A stretch of DNA of 64,000 bases, taken from Ramlibacter cellulosilyticus. Lineage in GTDB: Bacteria; Pseudomonadota; Gammaproteobacteria; Burkholderiales; Burkholderiaceae_C. Location: positions 124,001 through 188,000 of the forward strand of contig NZ_JACORT010000001.1 in NCBI RefSeq assembly GCF_014297465.1. Reading direction: 5' to 3'. The first letter of the stretch is position 1. Each line of letters begins with the position of its first letter. Under the pieces are notes generated by a model, which saw only the letters and a list, made by a program, of their open reading frames with translations, was not told where the DNA came from and did no database searches. A program made the translations under genes and the position numbers. Positions 41,153-50,324 of the stretch are shown here, one piece after another.

Positions 41153-42123
41153 TCGACCTTCGCCCCGGTGGCCTTGATCACCTTGCCCCACTTCGGGATC
41201 TCGGTGGCTATCCAGCCGGCGAACTGCTCCGGCGTGCCGGCGACGACCTCGAACTCCATCTCGTGCAGCTTGGCCTGGATGTCGGGCATCTTCAGGATCT
41301 TCACGATCTCGCGGTTGTAGCGGTCGATCACGTTGCGCGGCGTGCCGGCCGCGGCGAGGAAGCCGATCCACGACGTCGCCTCGAAGTTCGTGTAGCCGGA
41401 CTCGGCCAGGGTCGGCACCTCGGGCGTGCTCGCGAAGCGCTTCAGGCCCGTGGAGGCGAGCAGTTTCAGGCGGCCTTCCTTCGCGAAGCCCTGCACGTTG
41501 CCGGGAACGAAGAAGCCCATGTGGATCTGGCCCGCCACCATGTCGGTGAGGGCCGGGCCGGCGCCCTTGTAAGGCACGTGCGTCACGTTGATGCCCGCCG
41601 CCTCCTTGAACATCTCCATGGTCAGGTGCGAGGCGCTGCCGACGGCGATCGACCCGTACGAGTACTTGTTCGGATCCGCTTTCGCCTTCGCCACGAGGTC
41701 CTTGATGCTCGCGATGCCCAGCTTCGGGTTCACCACGAGGTACTGCGCCGACTTGACGGCCAGCGTGATCGGCGCGAGGTCCTTCACCGGGTCGTAGGGC
41801 ATCCGGTCGAACAGCGACGGGTTGATCGCCAGCGGCCCGTTGTAGCCCGCCAGCAGCGTGTGGCCGTCGGCCGGCTGCTTGGCGACGTAGTCGGCGCCGA
41901 TGTTGCCGCCGGCCCCCGGCTTGTTCTCCACCACGACGGGCTGGCCGAGCGCGTCACCCAGCTTGCTGGCCACGAGCCGCGCGAGCACGTCGTTGGTCGT
42001 GCCTTGCACCGGCACGATGATGCGCACCGGCTTGGAAGGGGCCCATTCCTGCGCGTAGGCGCCCTGGCACACGGCGGCGGCGCCGAGCAGGCCCAGGATG
42101 ACGCGGCGGTTCAAAGCGATCAT
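41149..42123 (-). CDS. Bug (TctC-type) tripartite solute receptor, copy 1
   Basis: A 324-residue periplasmic receptor. The signal peptide ends QGAYAQEW. Bug signatures are KPVRIIVPVQGTTNDVLARL, VVVENKPGAGGNIGADYVAK and THVPYKGAGPALTDMVAGQI. Bug receptors bind carboxylated or amidated small molecules. No TctA/TctB membrane genes are present in the window, so the permease partner must lie elsewhere. Sitting in a Rieske oxygenase operon, it probably binds the aromatic acid that the operon degrades. Confidence 0.92.
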   Translation of the reverse strand: MIALNRRVILGLLGAAAVCQGAYAQEWAPSKPVRIIVPVQGTTNDVLARLVASKLGDALGQPVVVENKPGAGGNIGADYVAKQPADGHTLLAGYNGPLAINPSLFDRMPYDPVKDLAPITLAVKSAQYLVVNPKLGIASIKDLVAKAKADPNKYSYGSIAVGSASHLTMEMFKEAAGINVTHVPYKGAGPALTDMVAGQIHMGFFVPGNVQGFAKEGRLKLLASTGLKRFASTPEVPTLAESGYTNFEATSWIGFLAAAGTPRNVIDRYNREIVKILKMPDIQAKLHEMEFEVVAGTPEQFAGWIATEIPKWGKVIKATGAKVE

Positions 42124-42147
42124 GGTGTCTCCTTGTGGTTTGTTTCG

Positions 42148-43428
42148 TCAGATCGAATGCACGGGGCTGGACAGGTCGTCGGCGAGGTGGTCCTTGGCCC
42201 ACTCCACCGGATCCGTCTCCTTGGGCAGCAGCACGCCGGCGGCGCGCACGTGCTGCGACGTGGCGTTCAGCGCCGGCGGCTCCGCGCCTTGCGTCAGGCC
42301 CACCGCCGCGTCCACCAGCATGCGGCGCGCCATCACGATGGCCTTGTCGGTCGGGAGCAGGTTCTCCGCCGTGTGGTCCTGGATCGCGCCCATGCTCTCC
42401 TGCAGCGAATAGTCTTGCGCCGCGAAACCGAACACGCCGGAGTAGCTGCGCTTGTCCTTCTGCGCGGTGCGGTCGATCAGGTAGTCGTTGTCGCGGTTCG
42501 CCGCGGGCACGAACTGGCCGGGCTTGCTCTCGTCGTAAGGCACGTGGATGCCCTGGCCGGCGCGCAGCGCGGCGAGCTCCTCCTCGTCGAGGGGACGGTC
42601 CGGGCGGAAGTTGATGCTCCAGGCCCAGCAGTTCTCGTCGTCGATCGGCACCCACACGTGGCCGGCCAGCGAGTGGTCGCCGAAGGGCGGGATCAGCGTG
42701 AACCAGGGGAACAGGAACTGCGTGACGCGCCAGTAGTAGGAGTCCGGGTCGCCGTTGCGGCGGCCGAAGAGCGTCAGGCCGAAGTCCTGCTTCTCGATCG
42801 TGAAGATCACGTTGCCGTCGGCCTTGATGTAGTCGAGGGCCTTGCAGTCCTTGTGGAAGGGATCGTTGTCCACCTCGTGGCGGTGCACGAAGGAGACGTG
42901 GCTGGTGTCGATGCCGCCTTCCATGGCCTGCAGGTAGTTGGAATACTGCAGGCGCTTGGACACGAACACGTGGCTCTCGGGCAGCAGGCACCACTCCAGC
43001 TCGGGCGGCGCCGGCTTCTTGTCCTCCGGACCCATGTAGGCCCACACGATGCCCGCGCGCTCCACCGTGGGATACGCCTTGATGTGCATGCGCGCGCAGG
43101 ACTGCGGGGACGAAGGCACATCGACGCACTTGCCGTTGCGGTCGAACTTGACGCCGTGGTACGCGCAGCGGATGCCGTTTTCCTCGTTGCGGCCGAAATA
43201 TAGCGACACGCCGCGGTGCGAGCAGAACTCGGAGACCAGGCCCACCTTGCCTTCGGTGTCGCGGAACGCCAGGAGCTTCTCACCCAGCAACTGCACGCGC
43301 ACCTGCGGGCCGTCGGCCTCGGCGATCTCGCTGGAGAGCAGGGCCGGCACCCAGTAGCGGCGCATCAGGTTGCCCATGGGCGTTCCGGGCCCGGTGCGGG
43401 TCAGCAGTTCAGAGGTTTCCTTGTTCAT
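42148..43428 (-). CDS. Rieske [2Fe-2S] aromatic ring oxygenase, large subunit
   Basis: A 426-residue terminal oxygenase of the phthalate 4,5-dioxygenase/VanA lineage. The Rieske cluster ligands are CSH (Cys69, His71) and CAYH (Cys88, His91). The mononuclear iron site is suggested by EGGIDTSHVSFVHRHEVD. It is expected to hydroxylate an aromatic or related acid with electrons from the VanB-like reductase of the same operon. It is the first gene after a promoter with a consensus TATAAT -10. The absence of a beta subunit fits the alpha-only phthalate group. The substrate is not decided by sequence. Confidence 0.92.
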   Translation of the reverse strand: MNKETSELLTRTGPGTPMGNLMRRYWVPALLSSEIAEADGPQVRVQLLGEKLLAFRDTEGKVGLVSEFCSHRGVSLYFGRNEENGIRCAYHGVKFDRNGKCVDVPSSPQSCARMHIKAYPTVERAGIVWAYMGPEDKKPAPPELEWCLLPESHVFVSKRLQYSNYLQAMEGGIDTSHVSFVHRHEVDNDPFHKDCKALDYIKADGNVIFTIEKQDFGLTLFGRRNGDPDSYYWRVTQFLFPWFTLIPPFGDHSLAGHVWVPIDDENCWAWSINFRPDRPLDEEELAALRAGQGIHVPYDESKPGQFVPAANRDNDYLIDRTAQKDKRSYSGVFGFAAQDYSLQESMGAIQDHTAENLLPTDKAIVMARRMLVDAAVGLTQGAEPPALNATSQHVRAAGVLLPKETDPVEWAKDHLADDLSSPVHSI

Positions 43429-43465
43429 CGCGGCTCCTGGGTGTGACGGCGGAAAAGCTGGAACG

Positions 43466-43546
43466 TGTCCGCCTGGTGGTCAGTGCGGCTCATTATACGG
43501 ACACCTTGCGCCAGATCAAACTCCTTGTCCGCAGGTCGGACATAAT
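43466..43546. promoter_or_regulatory. Divergent control region: Rieske operon promoter and IclR-type operator
   Basis: On the minus strand, -35 TTGATC (plus 43514-43519) and -10 TATAAT (plus 43492-43497) are 16 bases apart. A perfect inverted repeat TGTCCG-CAGGT-CGGACA (43526-43542) lies just upstream of that -35, a good activator position. It overlaps a CATAAT (43541-43546) that could be the -10 of the IclR gene. Extra half-sites occur at 43466-43471 (TGTCCG) and 43498-43503 (CGGACA). Confidence 0.7.
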
Positions 43547-43596
43547 GCGGAGGGGCTTCCGATGCCCTGATTCCAGAGGGGAAAAGGGAGACGGAC

Positions 43597-44367
43597 ATGG
43601 CGCAGGAACTGGAGAAACAGGGTGAAGGTGTCCGGGCGGTGGACAGAGCGCTGGACATCCTGGTGGCCTTCACGGCGGAAGACACGCAGCTGAGCGCGGG
43701 CGAGCTCTCGCGCCGCACCGGCCTGAGCCGCCCCACGCTGTACCGGTTGCTGCACACGCTGGGGCAAAAGGGCTTCGTGCTCGCGGAAGGCGAGCCGCAG
43801 CGCTTCCGGCTGGGGCCCGCCGTGGGCCACCTCGCACACGTGTGGAGTTCGGGCATCGACCTCACCACGGTCGCGCAAGAGGGCATGAAGCGCATCCAGG
43901 ACGAGACCGGCGAGACCGTGGCCTTGTTCAGCCGTGTCGGCGGCGAACGCGTGTGCGTCGCCGAACTCCCGAGCCGGCACCCCTTGAGCTTCAAGCGCGG
44001 CGTCGGTTACCGCGAGCGCATCGCCCTGGGCGCCAGCGGCCGCGTGATCCTGGCCTACGTGGACGACGAGACGGTGCAGGCCGCGGTGCGCGCGGGGCCG
44101 CTGCCGTTTGCGCGCAAGCGCTTCGACGAGGACCTCGCGAAGATCCGCGAACGGGGCTGGGGTGTGAGCCGCGACGAGCTCATCGAAGGTGCCGTGGCCA
44201 TCGCCGCGCCCTTCTTCCGCGCCGGCGGCGTGGTGGCGGGTTCCATGGCGGTGTTCGGCCCCGCCGTGCGCATCGACGAGACGCGCGCGGCGGAATTCGG
44301 CCGCCTGCTCGCCCGCGAGGCGCAGCAGCTGTCCGCCACGCTCGGATGGAAGCCCGCCGCGGACTAG
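43597..44367 (+). CDS. IclR-family transcriptional regulator
   Basis: A 256-residue regulator. The N-terminal winged helix-turn-helix (about residues 12-75) has LSAGELSRRTGLSRPTLYRLLHTL. The C-terminal effector domain has SRVGGERVCVAELPSRHPL, GASGRVILAY and ERGWGVSRDELIEGAVAIAAP. It is divergent from the Rieske operon and presumably controls it through the TGTCCG-N5-CGGACA site, with the aromatic substrate as effector. Its stop is one base from the stop of the histidine kinase. Confidence 0.93.
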   Translation: MAQELEKQGEGVRAVDRALDILVAFTAEDTQLSAGELSRRTGLSRPTLYRLLHTLGQKGFVLAEGEPQRFRLGPAVGHLAHVWSSGIDLTTVAQEGMKRIQDETGETVALFSRVGGERVCVAELPSRHPLSFKRGVGYRERIALGASGRVILAYVDDETVQAAVRAGPLPFARKRFDEDLAKIRERGWGVSRDELIEGAVAIAAPFFRAGGVVAGSMAVFGPAVRIDETRAAEFGRLLAREAQQLSATLGWKPAAD

Positions 44368-44368
44368 T

Positions 44369-47194
44369 TCAGTGCTTCGGGTGCGCGGCAACGTCGCCGC
44401 GCCCGGTGCCCGGGGGAGCGCCCGCGAGCAGCAGCTGCTCCAGCTCGTCCCGGTCCACCGGCTTGGTGAGGTGGAAGTCGAAGCCCGCTTCGCGCGTGAG
44501 CTCGCGGTCGCGGGCCTGCCCCCAGCCGGTCACGGCGATGAGGCGGACGTCCCGGCCGACCCGGGCACGCAACGCGCGCGCGACCTCGAGCCCGTTCATG
44601 CCCGGCATGCCGAGGTCCAGGAGCACGATCTCCGGCTCGAGCTCGAAGGCGATGCGCAGGCCTTCCTCGCCGCTGTGTGCCACGCGCACGTCGTGGCCGT
44701 CGTGCGCCAGCAGCGACGCGAGGCTGTTGGCCGCGTCCTCGTTGTCGTCGACCACCAGCACGCGGCGCGGCTGCGTCGTGCGATCGCGCTCTTCCACGGG
44801 CTGCTCGGGGCGCTGCACCCCTCCGGCCAGCAGCGGCAGGCGGATCGTGAACTTGCTGCCCCTGCCCGCGCCTTCGCTCTGCGCCTGCACCGAGCCGCCG
44901 TGCAGCTCGACGAAGCCGCGCACCAGCGCGAGGCCGATGCCCAGGCCGCCGTGGCTGCGCTCGCGGGCGCTGGCCACCTGCGAGAACATGCCGAAGATGC
45001 CGGCCAGGTGTTCGGCCGGGATGCCGATGCCCGTGTCGGCAACGGAGATGCACGCGTGCTGCCCCTCGCGCCAGGACGACACCGTGATGTGCCCGCCCCG
45101 CGGCGTGAACTTGGCGGCATTGTTCACCAGGTTCACGACGGCCTGCGTGATGCGCGTGGTATCGGCATGGGCCAGCAGGGGATCGGCATGGGAGTGCAGT
45201 TCCAGGTGGTGGCCCGCTGCCTCCAGCGCCGGCCTGGCCGCATTCACCGCGTCGTGCACGCAATCCTGCAGCGAGACCTTCTCCTTGTGCAGCATCAGCT
45301 TGCCCTGCGTGATGCGCGAGACTTCGAGCAGGTCGTCCACCAGGCGCGCGAGGTGGCGCGACTGCCGGTCCAGGATGTCGCGGCTGCGCGTGACCAGGGG
45401 CGGCAGCGCACCGGCGCGCTTCATCAGCTCCACGGCGTTGCGGATCGGCGCGAGCGGGTTGCGCAACTCGTGGGCCAGCGTGGCCAGGAATTCGTCCTTG
45501 CGCCGGTCCGCGGTGCGCAGCGCTTCCTCTTCCGCGTGCTGCTGGCTGATGTCCGTGTTGGTGCCGAACCAGGCGAGCACCTGGCCCTCCGCATCCTTCA
45601 GCGGCGTCATGCGCGTGAGGAAGGGGCGGAACCCGCCGTCGGCAGCGCGCAGAGGGAACACCATCTCGAAGGTCTCGCCGGTGTCGAAGCTGCGGCGGAT
45701 CTGTTCCACCACCGCCGGCAGCACTTCGGGGTCGTGCACGCGCCGCCAGCCCCAGCCTTCCACTTCCTGCAAGGTCGTGCCGGTGTATTCGTACCAGCGC
45801 CGGTTGTACCAGTAGACCCAGCCGTCGGGCCGCGCCATCCACGCGAGCTGGGGCATGCCGTCGGCGAGTGCGCGGAAGCGCGCCTCCAGTTCCGCGGTGG
45901 CCTGCGCGCTCTGCTTCTGCACGGTGATGTCCGCGGCCACGCCGAACAGGCGCGTGGCGCCGCCTTCCTCGTCGCGGATGGCCTGGCAGCGCGCCTCCAG
46001 CCAGCGCCAGCTGCCATCGGCGTGGCGCAGGCGGAATTCCACCGCGAGTTCTTCCTCGGAGACCGCGGCGGCGTCCATCATGCCGCGCAGGACGACGCGG
46101 TCCGCGGGATGCACCCGTTCGAAGATGAAGGCGTCGGACCCGCCCAGCGCCGCGGCCGGCCAGCCGGTCAGCTCCTGCACTTCCGGGCTCCACCAGGTCG
46201 TCTTGTGCGCGAGGTCGCGCGTCCACGCCGCCATGCGGCCGCCGTGCATGGCCAGGCTCAGCACTTCGCGGCTTTCGCGCAGCGCCGCTTCGGAGCGCGC
46301 GGTCTCCTGCGCCGCGGCCAGGTCGCGGTAGATCTTCCAGTGCTCGCCGAGCAGCATCACCAGCACGACGGAGGACGCGATCGTGGAGTACACGCGGCCC
46401 GCGTAGAAGCCGAGGTCGTAGCGTCCGGCGTTGAAGATCGAGACCAGGGCGATCTCGAAGAAGGTGGTGCACAGCATCACCATCAGCCAGAGGTCGAGCA
46501 CGGAGTGCGGGCCGCGGCGCTGCCACAGCACGGCGAGCGCGAGGGCGGTCACCACCCAGGCGCCATAGCGGCCGATGTTGAAGGCCGACGAGTAGTGGAT
46601 GCCGGCAAGCATCGGCGGCAGCAGGTCGTTGCCGAGCGTCGTGAGCAGCGTGCACGCCGCTGCGAGGCCGAGCACCACGAGCAGCGCGCGCACGATCGCC
46701 CGGCCGGCCGGGGCGGCGAGGGGGGCTGCGCGGCCCCGCAGCACCGCGTAGGCGATCACGGCGAGCGGCATGCCCATGTGCCAGAGCACGTGCAGGTAGC
46801 CCGTCGTCTGCGCTCCACCGCCCACGATGCCAGTGCGTGCGAAGACGTCCGGGAAGCTCAGGAGGTGCACGCTCGCCATCACCGCGGCGAAGACGTAGCC
46901 GCTGGCCAGCACCAGCACCGCCTTGTCGCGCGTGAGGCGCAGCTGGCCGAACAGCAGGGCTGCCGTCACCAGGTCGTTGATGATCAGCACCGACTGGAAC
47001 AGCGGGATGAACCAGGCGGCCGGCGCGAGCGGCAGGGCGGCCAGCGGGGCGAGCCCGAGGAAGACACCCGTGGAGAGCGCCACCATGACGAGCGCGGCGC
47101 GGCGCGAAGACGCGTCGGCCGGACGGTCGGTCAGGGTGGCCGGTGCGTTCCGGCCCGAGGCGAACCGGAGCGGGGCGGGCGTCGCGGGAGGCAT
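44369..47194 (-). CDS. Hybrid sensor histidine kinase/response regulator (MASE4-PAS-PAS-HK-REC)
   Basis: A 941-residue inner-membrane kinase. Residues about 30-285 form a multi-helix MASE4-like sensor. Two PAS domains follow (about 325-435, DGSWRWLEARCQ; about 440-565, WYEYTGTTLQEVEGWGW). The HisKA box is LATLAHELRNPLAPIRNAVE with His575. The ATPase has NLVNNAAKFTP, DTGIGIP and GGLGIGLALV. The receiver has Asp860 in VLLDLGMPGMNG. No output regulator lies beside it, so it is an orphan whose target is unknown. Confidence 0.93.
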   Translation of the reverse strand: MPPATPAPLRFASGRNAPATLTDRPADASSRRAALVMVALSTGVFLGLAPLAALPLAPAAWFIPLFQSVLIINDLVTAALLFGQLRLTRDKAVLVLASGYVFAAVMASVHLLSFPDVFARTGIVGGGAQTTGYLHVLWHMGMPLAVIAYAVLRGRAAPLAAPAGRAIVRALLVVLGLAAACTLLTTLGNDLLPPMLAGIHYSSAFNIGRYGAWVVTALALAVLWQRRGPHSVLDLWLMVMLCTTFFEIALVSIFNAGRYDLGFYAGRVYSTIASSVVLVMLLGEHWKIYRDLAAAQETARSEAALRESREVLSLAMHGGRMAAWTRDLAHKTTWWSPEVQELTGWPAAALGGSDAFIFERVHPADRVVLRGMMDAAAVSEEELAVEFRLRHADGSWRWLEARCQAIRDEEGGATRLFGVAADITVQKQSAQATAELEARFRALADGMPQLAWMARPDGWVYWYNRRWYEYTGTTLQEVEGWGWRRVHDPEVLPAVVEQIRRSFDTGETFEMVFPLRAADGGFRPFLTRMTPLKDAEGQVLAWFGTNTDISQQHAEEEALRTADRRKDEFLATLAHELRNPLAPIRNAVELMKRAGALPPLVTRSRDILDRQSRHLARLVDDLLEVSRITQGKLMLHKEKVSLQDCVHDAVNAARPALEAAGHHLELHSHADPLLAHADTTRITQAVVNLVNNAAKFTPRGGHITVSSWREGQHACISVADTGIGIPAEHLAGIFGMFSQVASARERSHGGLGIGLALVRGFVELHGGSVQAQSEGAGRGSKFTIRLPLLAGGVQRPEQPVEERDRTTQPRRVLVVDDNEDAANSLASLLAHDGHDVRVAHSGEEGLRIAFELEPEIVLLDLGMPGMNGLEVARALRARVGRDVRLIAVTGWGQARDRELTREAGFDFHLTKPVDRDELEQLLLAGAPPGTGRGDVAAHPKH

Positions 47195-47323
47195 GGATGG
47201 GGCAGGGGCGTCCTGTTGCCATCCATGCTATCGACGCTGCGCGCCGGTGGGGCGTCAGCTTGCGGCTCGTGCGGCCGCCGGGACGGTCTTGCAGCCGTCG
47301 GCGTCATGCGACACCGCCGGGGA

Positions 47324-48352
47324 TCAAGCCGCGACCAGCTCCAGCACGTCGCGGCCGGCCTGGCGCCGGCCGAGCTCCATGTCCTTCACCAGCGCCCAGA
47401 CGCGCTCGTTCCAGGGCACCGGGCGGCCCAGGCTGCGGGCCTTGCGCACGACGTAACCCGTGAGGTGGTCCACCTCGGTGCGGCCGCGCGACTCGAAGTC
47501 GGCGACCATCGACAGGCGCCGCGTGCCCAGCGTCTCGCCGTGCGCGCGCAGTGCCTGGTGGAGCACCTGCGCCCGCGGTGCCCCGTCGGCCAGCCACTGG
47601 TCCGCCGGCACGCCGAGCACGGGTTCCGGCTCCACGCCACTGTCGCGTGCGGTGGCAAGGATCTCCTGCGTCAGGCCGATGATGACGCGGCGCGCATCGG
47701 CATCCGCATGCAGGCCGTGCGCGTCGAGTCCCGTCAGCAGGAGCAGCGGGTTGCCGGTGGAGTTGAGCACCAGCTTCATCCACCGGTACCCCAGCAGGTT
47801 GGCGGTGGCGGAGGAAGTGCCGCAGGTGCCGAACAGTTCCACCAGCCGGCGCAGGCGCGGCGAGTCGCCGCCCGCGTATTCGCCGGTGCGCAGCTGGTCG
47901 GGGCCAGGCAGCACGCGCACGCGGCCGGGACCGGCCAGGCGAGCGCCGAAGATCAGCGAGCAACCCAGCGTGCGCTCCGCACCCACGGCCGCGGCGATCA
48001 GGTCCTCGTTCAAGCCGTTCTGGCACGACACCACGCAACCCTGGTCGTCCAGCAGCTTCCGCACGAGAGGCAGGACCGCCTCCGTGTCGTCGCTGCGGAC
48101 GGCCAGCAGCACGACGTCGAACGCCGCGGCCGGCGCCGCGTCGTCGTAGCCGTGGGCCGCGACGGCGAAGCGCTGCTCGCTGCCATCCGCCGCCTCCAGC
48201 ACGAGCCCGCCGGCCTGCAAGGCCTGCACGTGCTCGCGCCAGCCGTCGAACAGCGTCGTGCGGATGCCGTGCTGCGCCAGGTGTGCGGCGATGCGGCACC
48301 CGATCGCGCCGGCACCGACGATGGCGATGCGCAGGGGGGCGAGGTCCTGCAC
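47324..48352 (-). CDS. 2-dehydropantoate 2-reductase-like (ApbA/PanE) oxidoreductase
   Basis: A 342-residue NADPH-dependent ketoacid reductase fold. The N-terminus RIAIVGAGAIGCRIAAHLAQ is the Rossmann motif. Further motifs are SCQNGLNE and the catalytic-region WMKLVLNSTGNPL with the conserved Lys and Asn. It starts immediately after the stop of a Bug receptor gene in a GntR-linked operon, so it more probably reduces a pathway 2-keto acid than makes pantoate. That is inference. Confidence 0.88.
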   Translation of the reverse strand: MQDLAPLRIAIVGAGAIGCRIAAHLAQHGIRTTLFDGWREHVQALQAGGLVLEAADGSEQRFAVAAHGYDDAAPAAAFDVVLLAVRSDDTEAVLPLVRKLLDDQGCVVSCQNGLNEDLIAAAVGAERTLGCSLIFGARLAGPGRVRVLPGPDQLRTGEYAGGDSPRLRRLVELFGTCGTSSATANLLGYRWMKLVLNSTGNPLLLLTGLDAHGLHADADARRVIIGLTQEILATARDSGVEPEPVLGVPADQWLADGAPRAQVLHQALRAHGETLGTRRLSMVADFESRGRTEVDHLTGYVVRKARSLGRPVPWNERVWALVKDMELGRRQAGRDVLELVAA

Positions 48353-49324
48353 TCAGTCCGCCTTGATGTTCGCGTCGCGGATCAGCTTGCCCTTGTTCTC
48401 GTAGTCGCGGCGCTGGATCGCGATGAGGTCGGCGGGGCTCCCGGCGACGACGACGAGGCCGCTCGCGACGAGCTTCGCCTTCACTTCGGGGTCGCGCAGG
48501 GCCTTGTTGATCTCGTCGCTCAGGCGTTTCGCGATCGGCTCCGGCAGGTTGGCCGGGCCGAAGAACGCGAGCCACGAAGGCATGTCGAAGCCTTCGAGCG
48601 TCTCGGCCATCGTGGGCACGTTGGGCAGGCCCTCGTAGCGCGAGGTGCTGGTGACGGCGATTGCCTTGAGGCGCCCTTCCTTCACGTGCGGCAGCACCGT
48701 GATGACGCTGGCGAACAGCATCGGGATCTGGCCGCCGATGGCGTCGTTGAGGGCCGGGCCGCCGCCGCGATAAGGCACGTGCACGAAGGGCACGCCGGTG
48801 CGCTGGCGCAGCAGCTCGCCGGAGAGGTGGTGCGGCGAGCCCGTGCCGGAGCTGCCGTAGCCGCCCTTGTCGGGGTGCGCCTTCACGTAGGCGATCAGTT
48901 CGCGCAGGTTGTTCGCCGGCACCGAAGGGTGCACCACGAGCGCGATGGGGTTCAGGGCGGCGAGGGACAGGGGCGTGAAGTCCTTCAGCGGCTGGAACGA
49001 CGGCTTGGCGGCCAGGTGCACGTTGGCGGCGTGCGTCGCATCCGTGCCGAGGCCGAAGGTGTAGCCGTCGGCGGCGGACTTCGCGAGCAGCTCGGTGCCG
49101 ATGTTGCCGCTCGCGCCGCCGCGGTTGTCGACCACCACCGGCTGCCCGAGGGCGGCGCCGACCTTCTGGGCCACCAGGCGGCCGAGGGCATCGGTGGACG
49201 CCCCCGGCGGATAAGGGACGATGAGCTTCACGGGCTTGTCGGGCCAGGCCTGCGCGAGGGCGAGGCCGGAAAAGGACGACAAGGCGAGGGCGGCCAGCGC
49301 CAGGCCGGCTTCACGACGTTTCAT
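48353..49324 (-). CDS. Bug (TctC-type) solute receptor, copy 2
   Basis: A 323-residue periplasmic receptor; the signal peptide ends GLALAQAW. Signatures are KPVKLIVPYPPGASTDALGR, VVVDNRGGASGNIGTELLAK and VHVPYRGGGPALNDAIGGQI. Its stop abuts the start of the PanE-like gene. Its promoter region contains a near-perfect AATGTCCGGAC(A/T)TT site (49365-49378), shared with the divergent GntR gene. It probably detects or takes up the pathway substrate. Confidence 0.92.
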   Translation of the reverse strand: MKRREAGLALAALALSSFSGLALAQAWPDKPVKLIVPYPPGASTDALGRLVAQKVGAALGQPVVVDNRGGASGNIGTELLAKSAADGYTFGLGTDATHAANVHLAAKPSFQPLKDFTPLSLAALNPIALVVHPSVPANNLRELIAYVKAHPDKGGYGSSGTGSPHHLSGELLRQRTGVPFVHVPYRGGGPALNDAIGGQIPMLFASVITVLPHVKEGRLKAIAVTSTSRYEGLPNVPTMAETLEGFDMPSWLAFFGPANLPEPIAKRLSDEINKALRDPEVKAKLVASGLVVVAGSPADLIAIQRRDYENKGKLIRDANIKAD

Positions 49325-49364
49325 GGTGTCTCCAGGGAGTGGGGGCCGGCGCGAGGGGGGATCA

Positions 49365-49378
49365 AATGTCCGGACTTT
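49365..49378. promoter_or_regulatory. GntR-type operator, site 1 (Bug2/gntR intergenic)
   Basis: AATGTCCGGACTTT, one base off the perfect palindrome AATGTCCGGACATT found at two other promoters here. It lies 41 bases from the start of the Bug gene and 116 from the GntR start. TATGTT at 49381-49386 is a possible -10 toward gntR. Confidence 0.65.
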
Positions 49379-49493
49379 CGTATGTTAGGGCCTGGGACGA
49401 CCTTTCGTCAACGAAAAGGGCCCGTTTCCGCGCGCGGAGGATGGGCGTTCGCGCGTTCCTTCCGTATCATCGGGCCACTCCGAAAACGCGCGC

Positions 49494-50288
49494 ATGACTC
49501 CCAGAAAAACCGCTGCCGCCGCACCCGCCACGGGTCCCCGTTCCGTCCGTTCGCTGGCCGCGCACGCGGCGCCGCGCTACATGCGCGTGGCCGACGCGCT
49601 GATCGCCGAGATCGAGCAGGGCACCTACCCGGTGGGCGAGATGCTGCCCCCGGAGCTGGAGATCGCGGAGCAGTACGGCGTCTCGCGCTACACCGCCCGC
49701 GAGGCGATCCGCAAGCTGACCGAGCTGGGGCTCATCACGCGGCGCGCCGGCATCGGCACCACGGTGACCTCGGCGACCGCGCAGTCGAACTACAGCGCGC
49801 GCATCTCGGACATCGACGAACTGATCCACTACGCCAAGGAAACGCGGCTCAAGATCCTCGGCGAGGAATGGGTGAAGGTGGAAGGCCCGCTCGCCGAGGT
49901 GCTGAAGCCCGCGAAGGGGCAGACCTGGCTGAAGGTGACCGCGCTGCGCTACCCGCAGGGCAGCCGCAAGCCGTTCTCGCACACCACGATGGTGGTGCAG
50001 CCCGCCTATGCGCGCATCCGCGAGCGCATCCGCGAAAGCGGCGCCGCCGTGTACCGGCTCATCGAGGAGATGTACGGCGAGCGCATCTCGGAAGTGAAGC
50101 AGGAGATCACCTGCCTCGCGCTGGACAAGGAGCAGGCGACGCTGCTCGGCGAGAAGGCGGGCAACCCGGCGCTGCTCGTGTACCGGTACTACCTGGGCAA
50201 GGACTCCAACCTGCTGTCGGTGTCCATCAACATCTATCCGCCGGACCGCTTCAAGCTCGTCACGAGCTGGCGCCTCGACTGGAAATAG
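49494..50288 (+). CDS. GntR-family transcriptional regulator with UTRA domain
   Basis: A 264-residue regulator of the HutC subfamily. The winged helix (about residues 25-90) has PELEIAEQYGVSRYTAREAIRKL and LITRRAGIGTTV. The UTRA effector domain has RKPFSHTTMVVQPAYARIRE, EVKQEITCLALDKEQATLLG and PALLVYRYYLG. It lies in the centre of four operons whose control regions carry AATGTCCGGACATT-like palindromes. I infer that it represses them until a pathway acid or acyl-CoA binds. Confidence 0.93.
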   Translation: MTPRKTAAAAPATGPRSVRSLAAHAAPRYMRVADALIAEIEQGTYPVGEMLPPELEIAEQYGVSRYTAREAIRKLTELGLITRRAGIGTTVTSATAQSNYSARISDIDELIHYAKETRLKILGEEWVKVEGPLAEVLKPAKGQTWLKVTALRYPQGSRKPFSHTTMVVQPAYARIRERIRESGAAVYRLIEEMYGERISEVKQEITCLALDKEQATLLGEKAGNPALLVYRYYLGKDSNLLSVSINIYPPDRFKLVTSWRLDWK

Positions 50289-50293
50289 AAGAA

Positions 50294-50316
50294 GGGACGG
50301 CGCGATGCGCCGCCCC
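50294..50316. terminator. Bidirectional hairpin between gntR and ALDH
   Basis: GGGACGGCGC-GAT-GCGCCGCCCC forms a 10-pair stem with one A/C mismatch between two convergent stops (50288 and 50325). There is no T-tract, but its place and strength fit a shared terminator. Confidence 0.5.
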
Positions 50317-50324
50317 CCGGTGCG

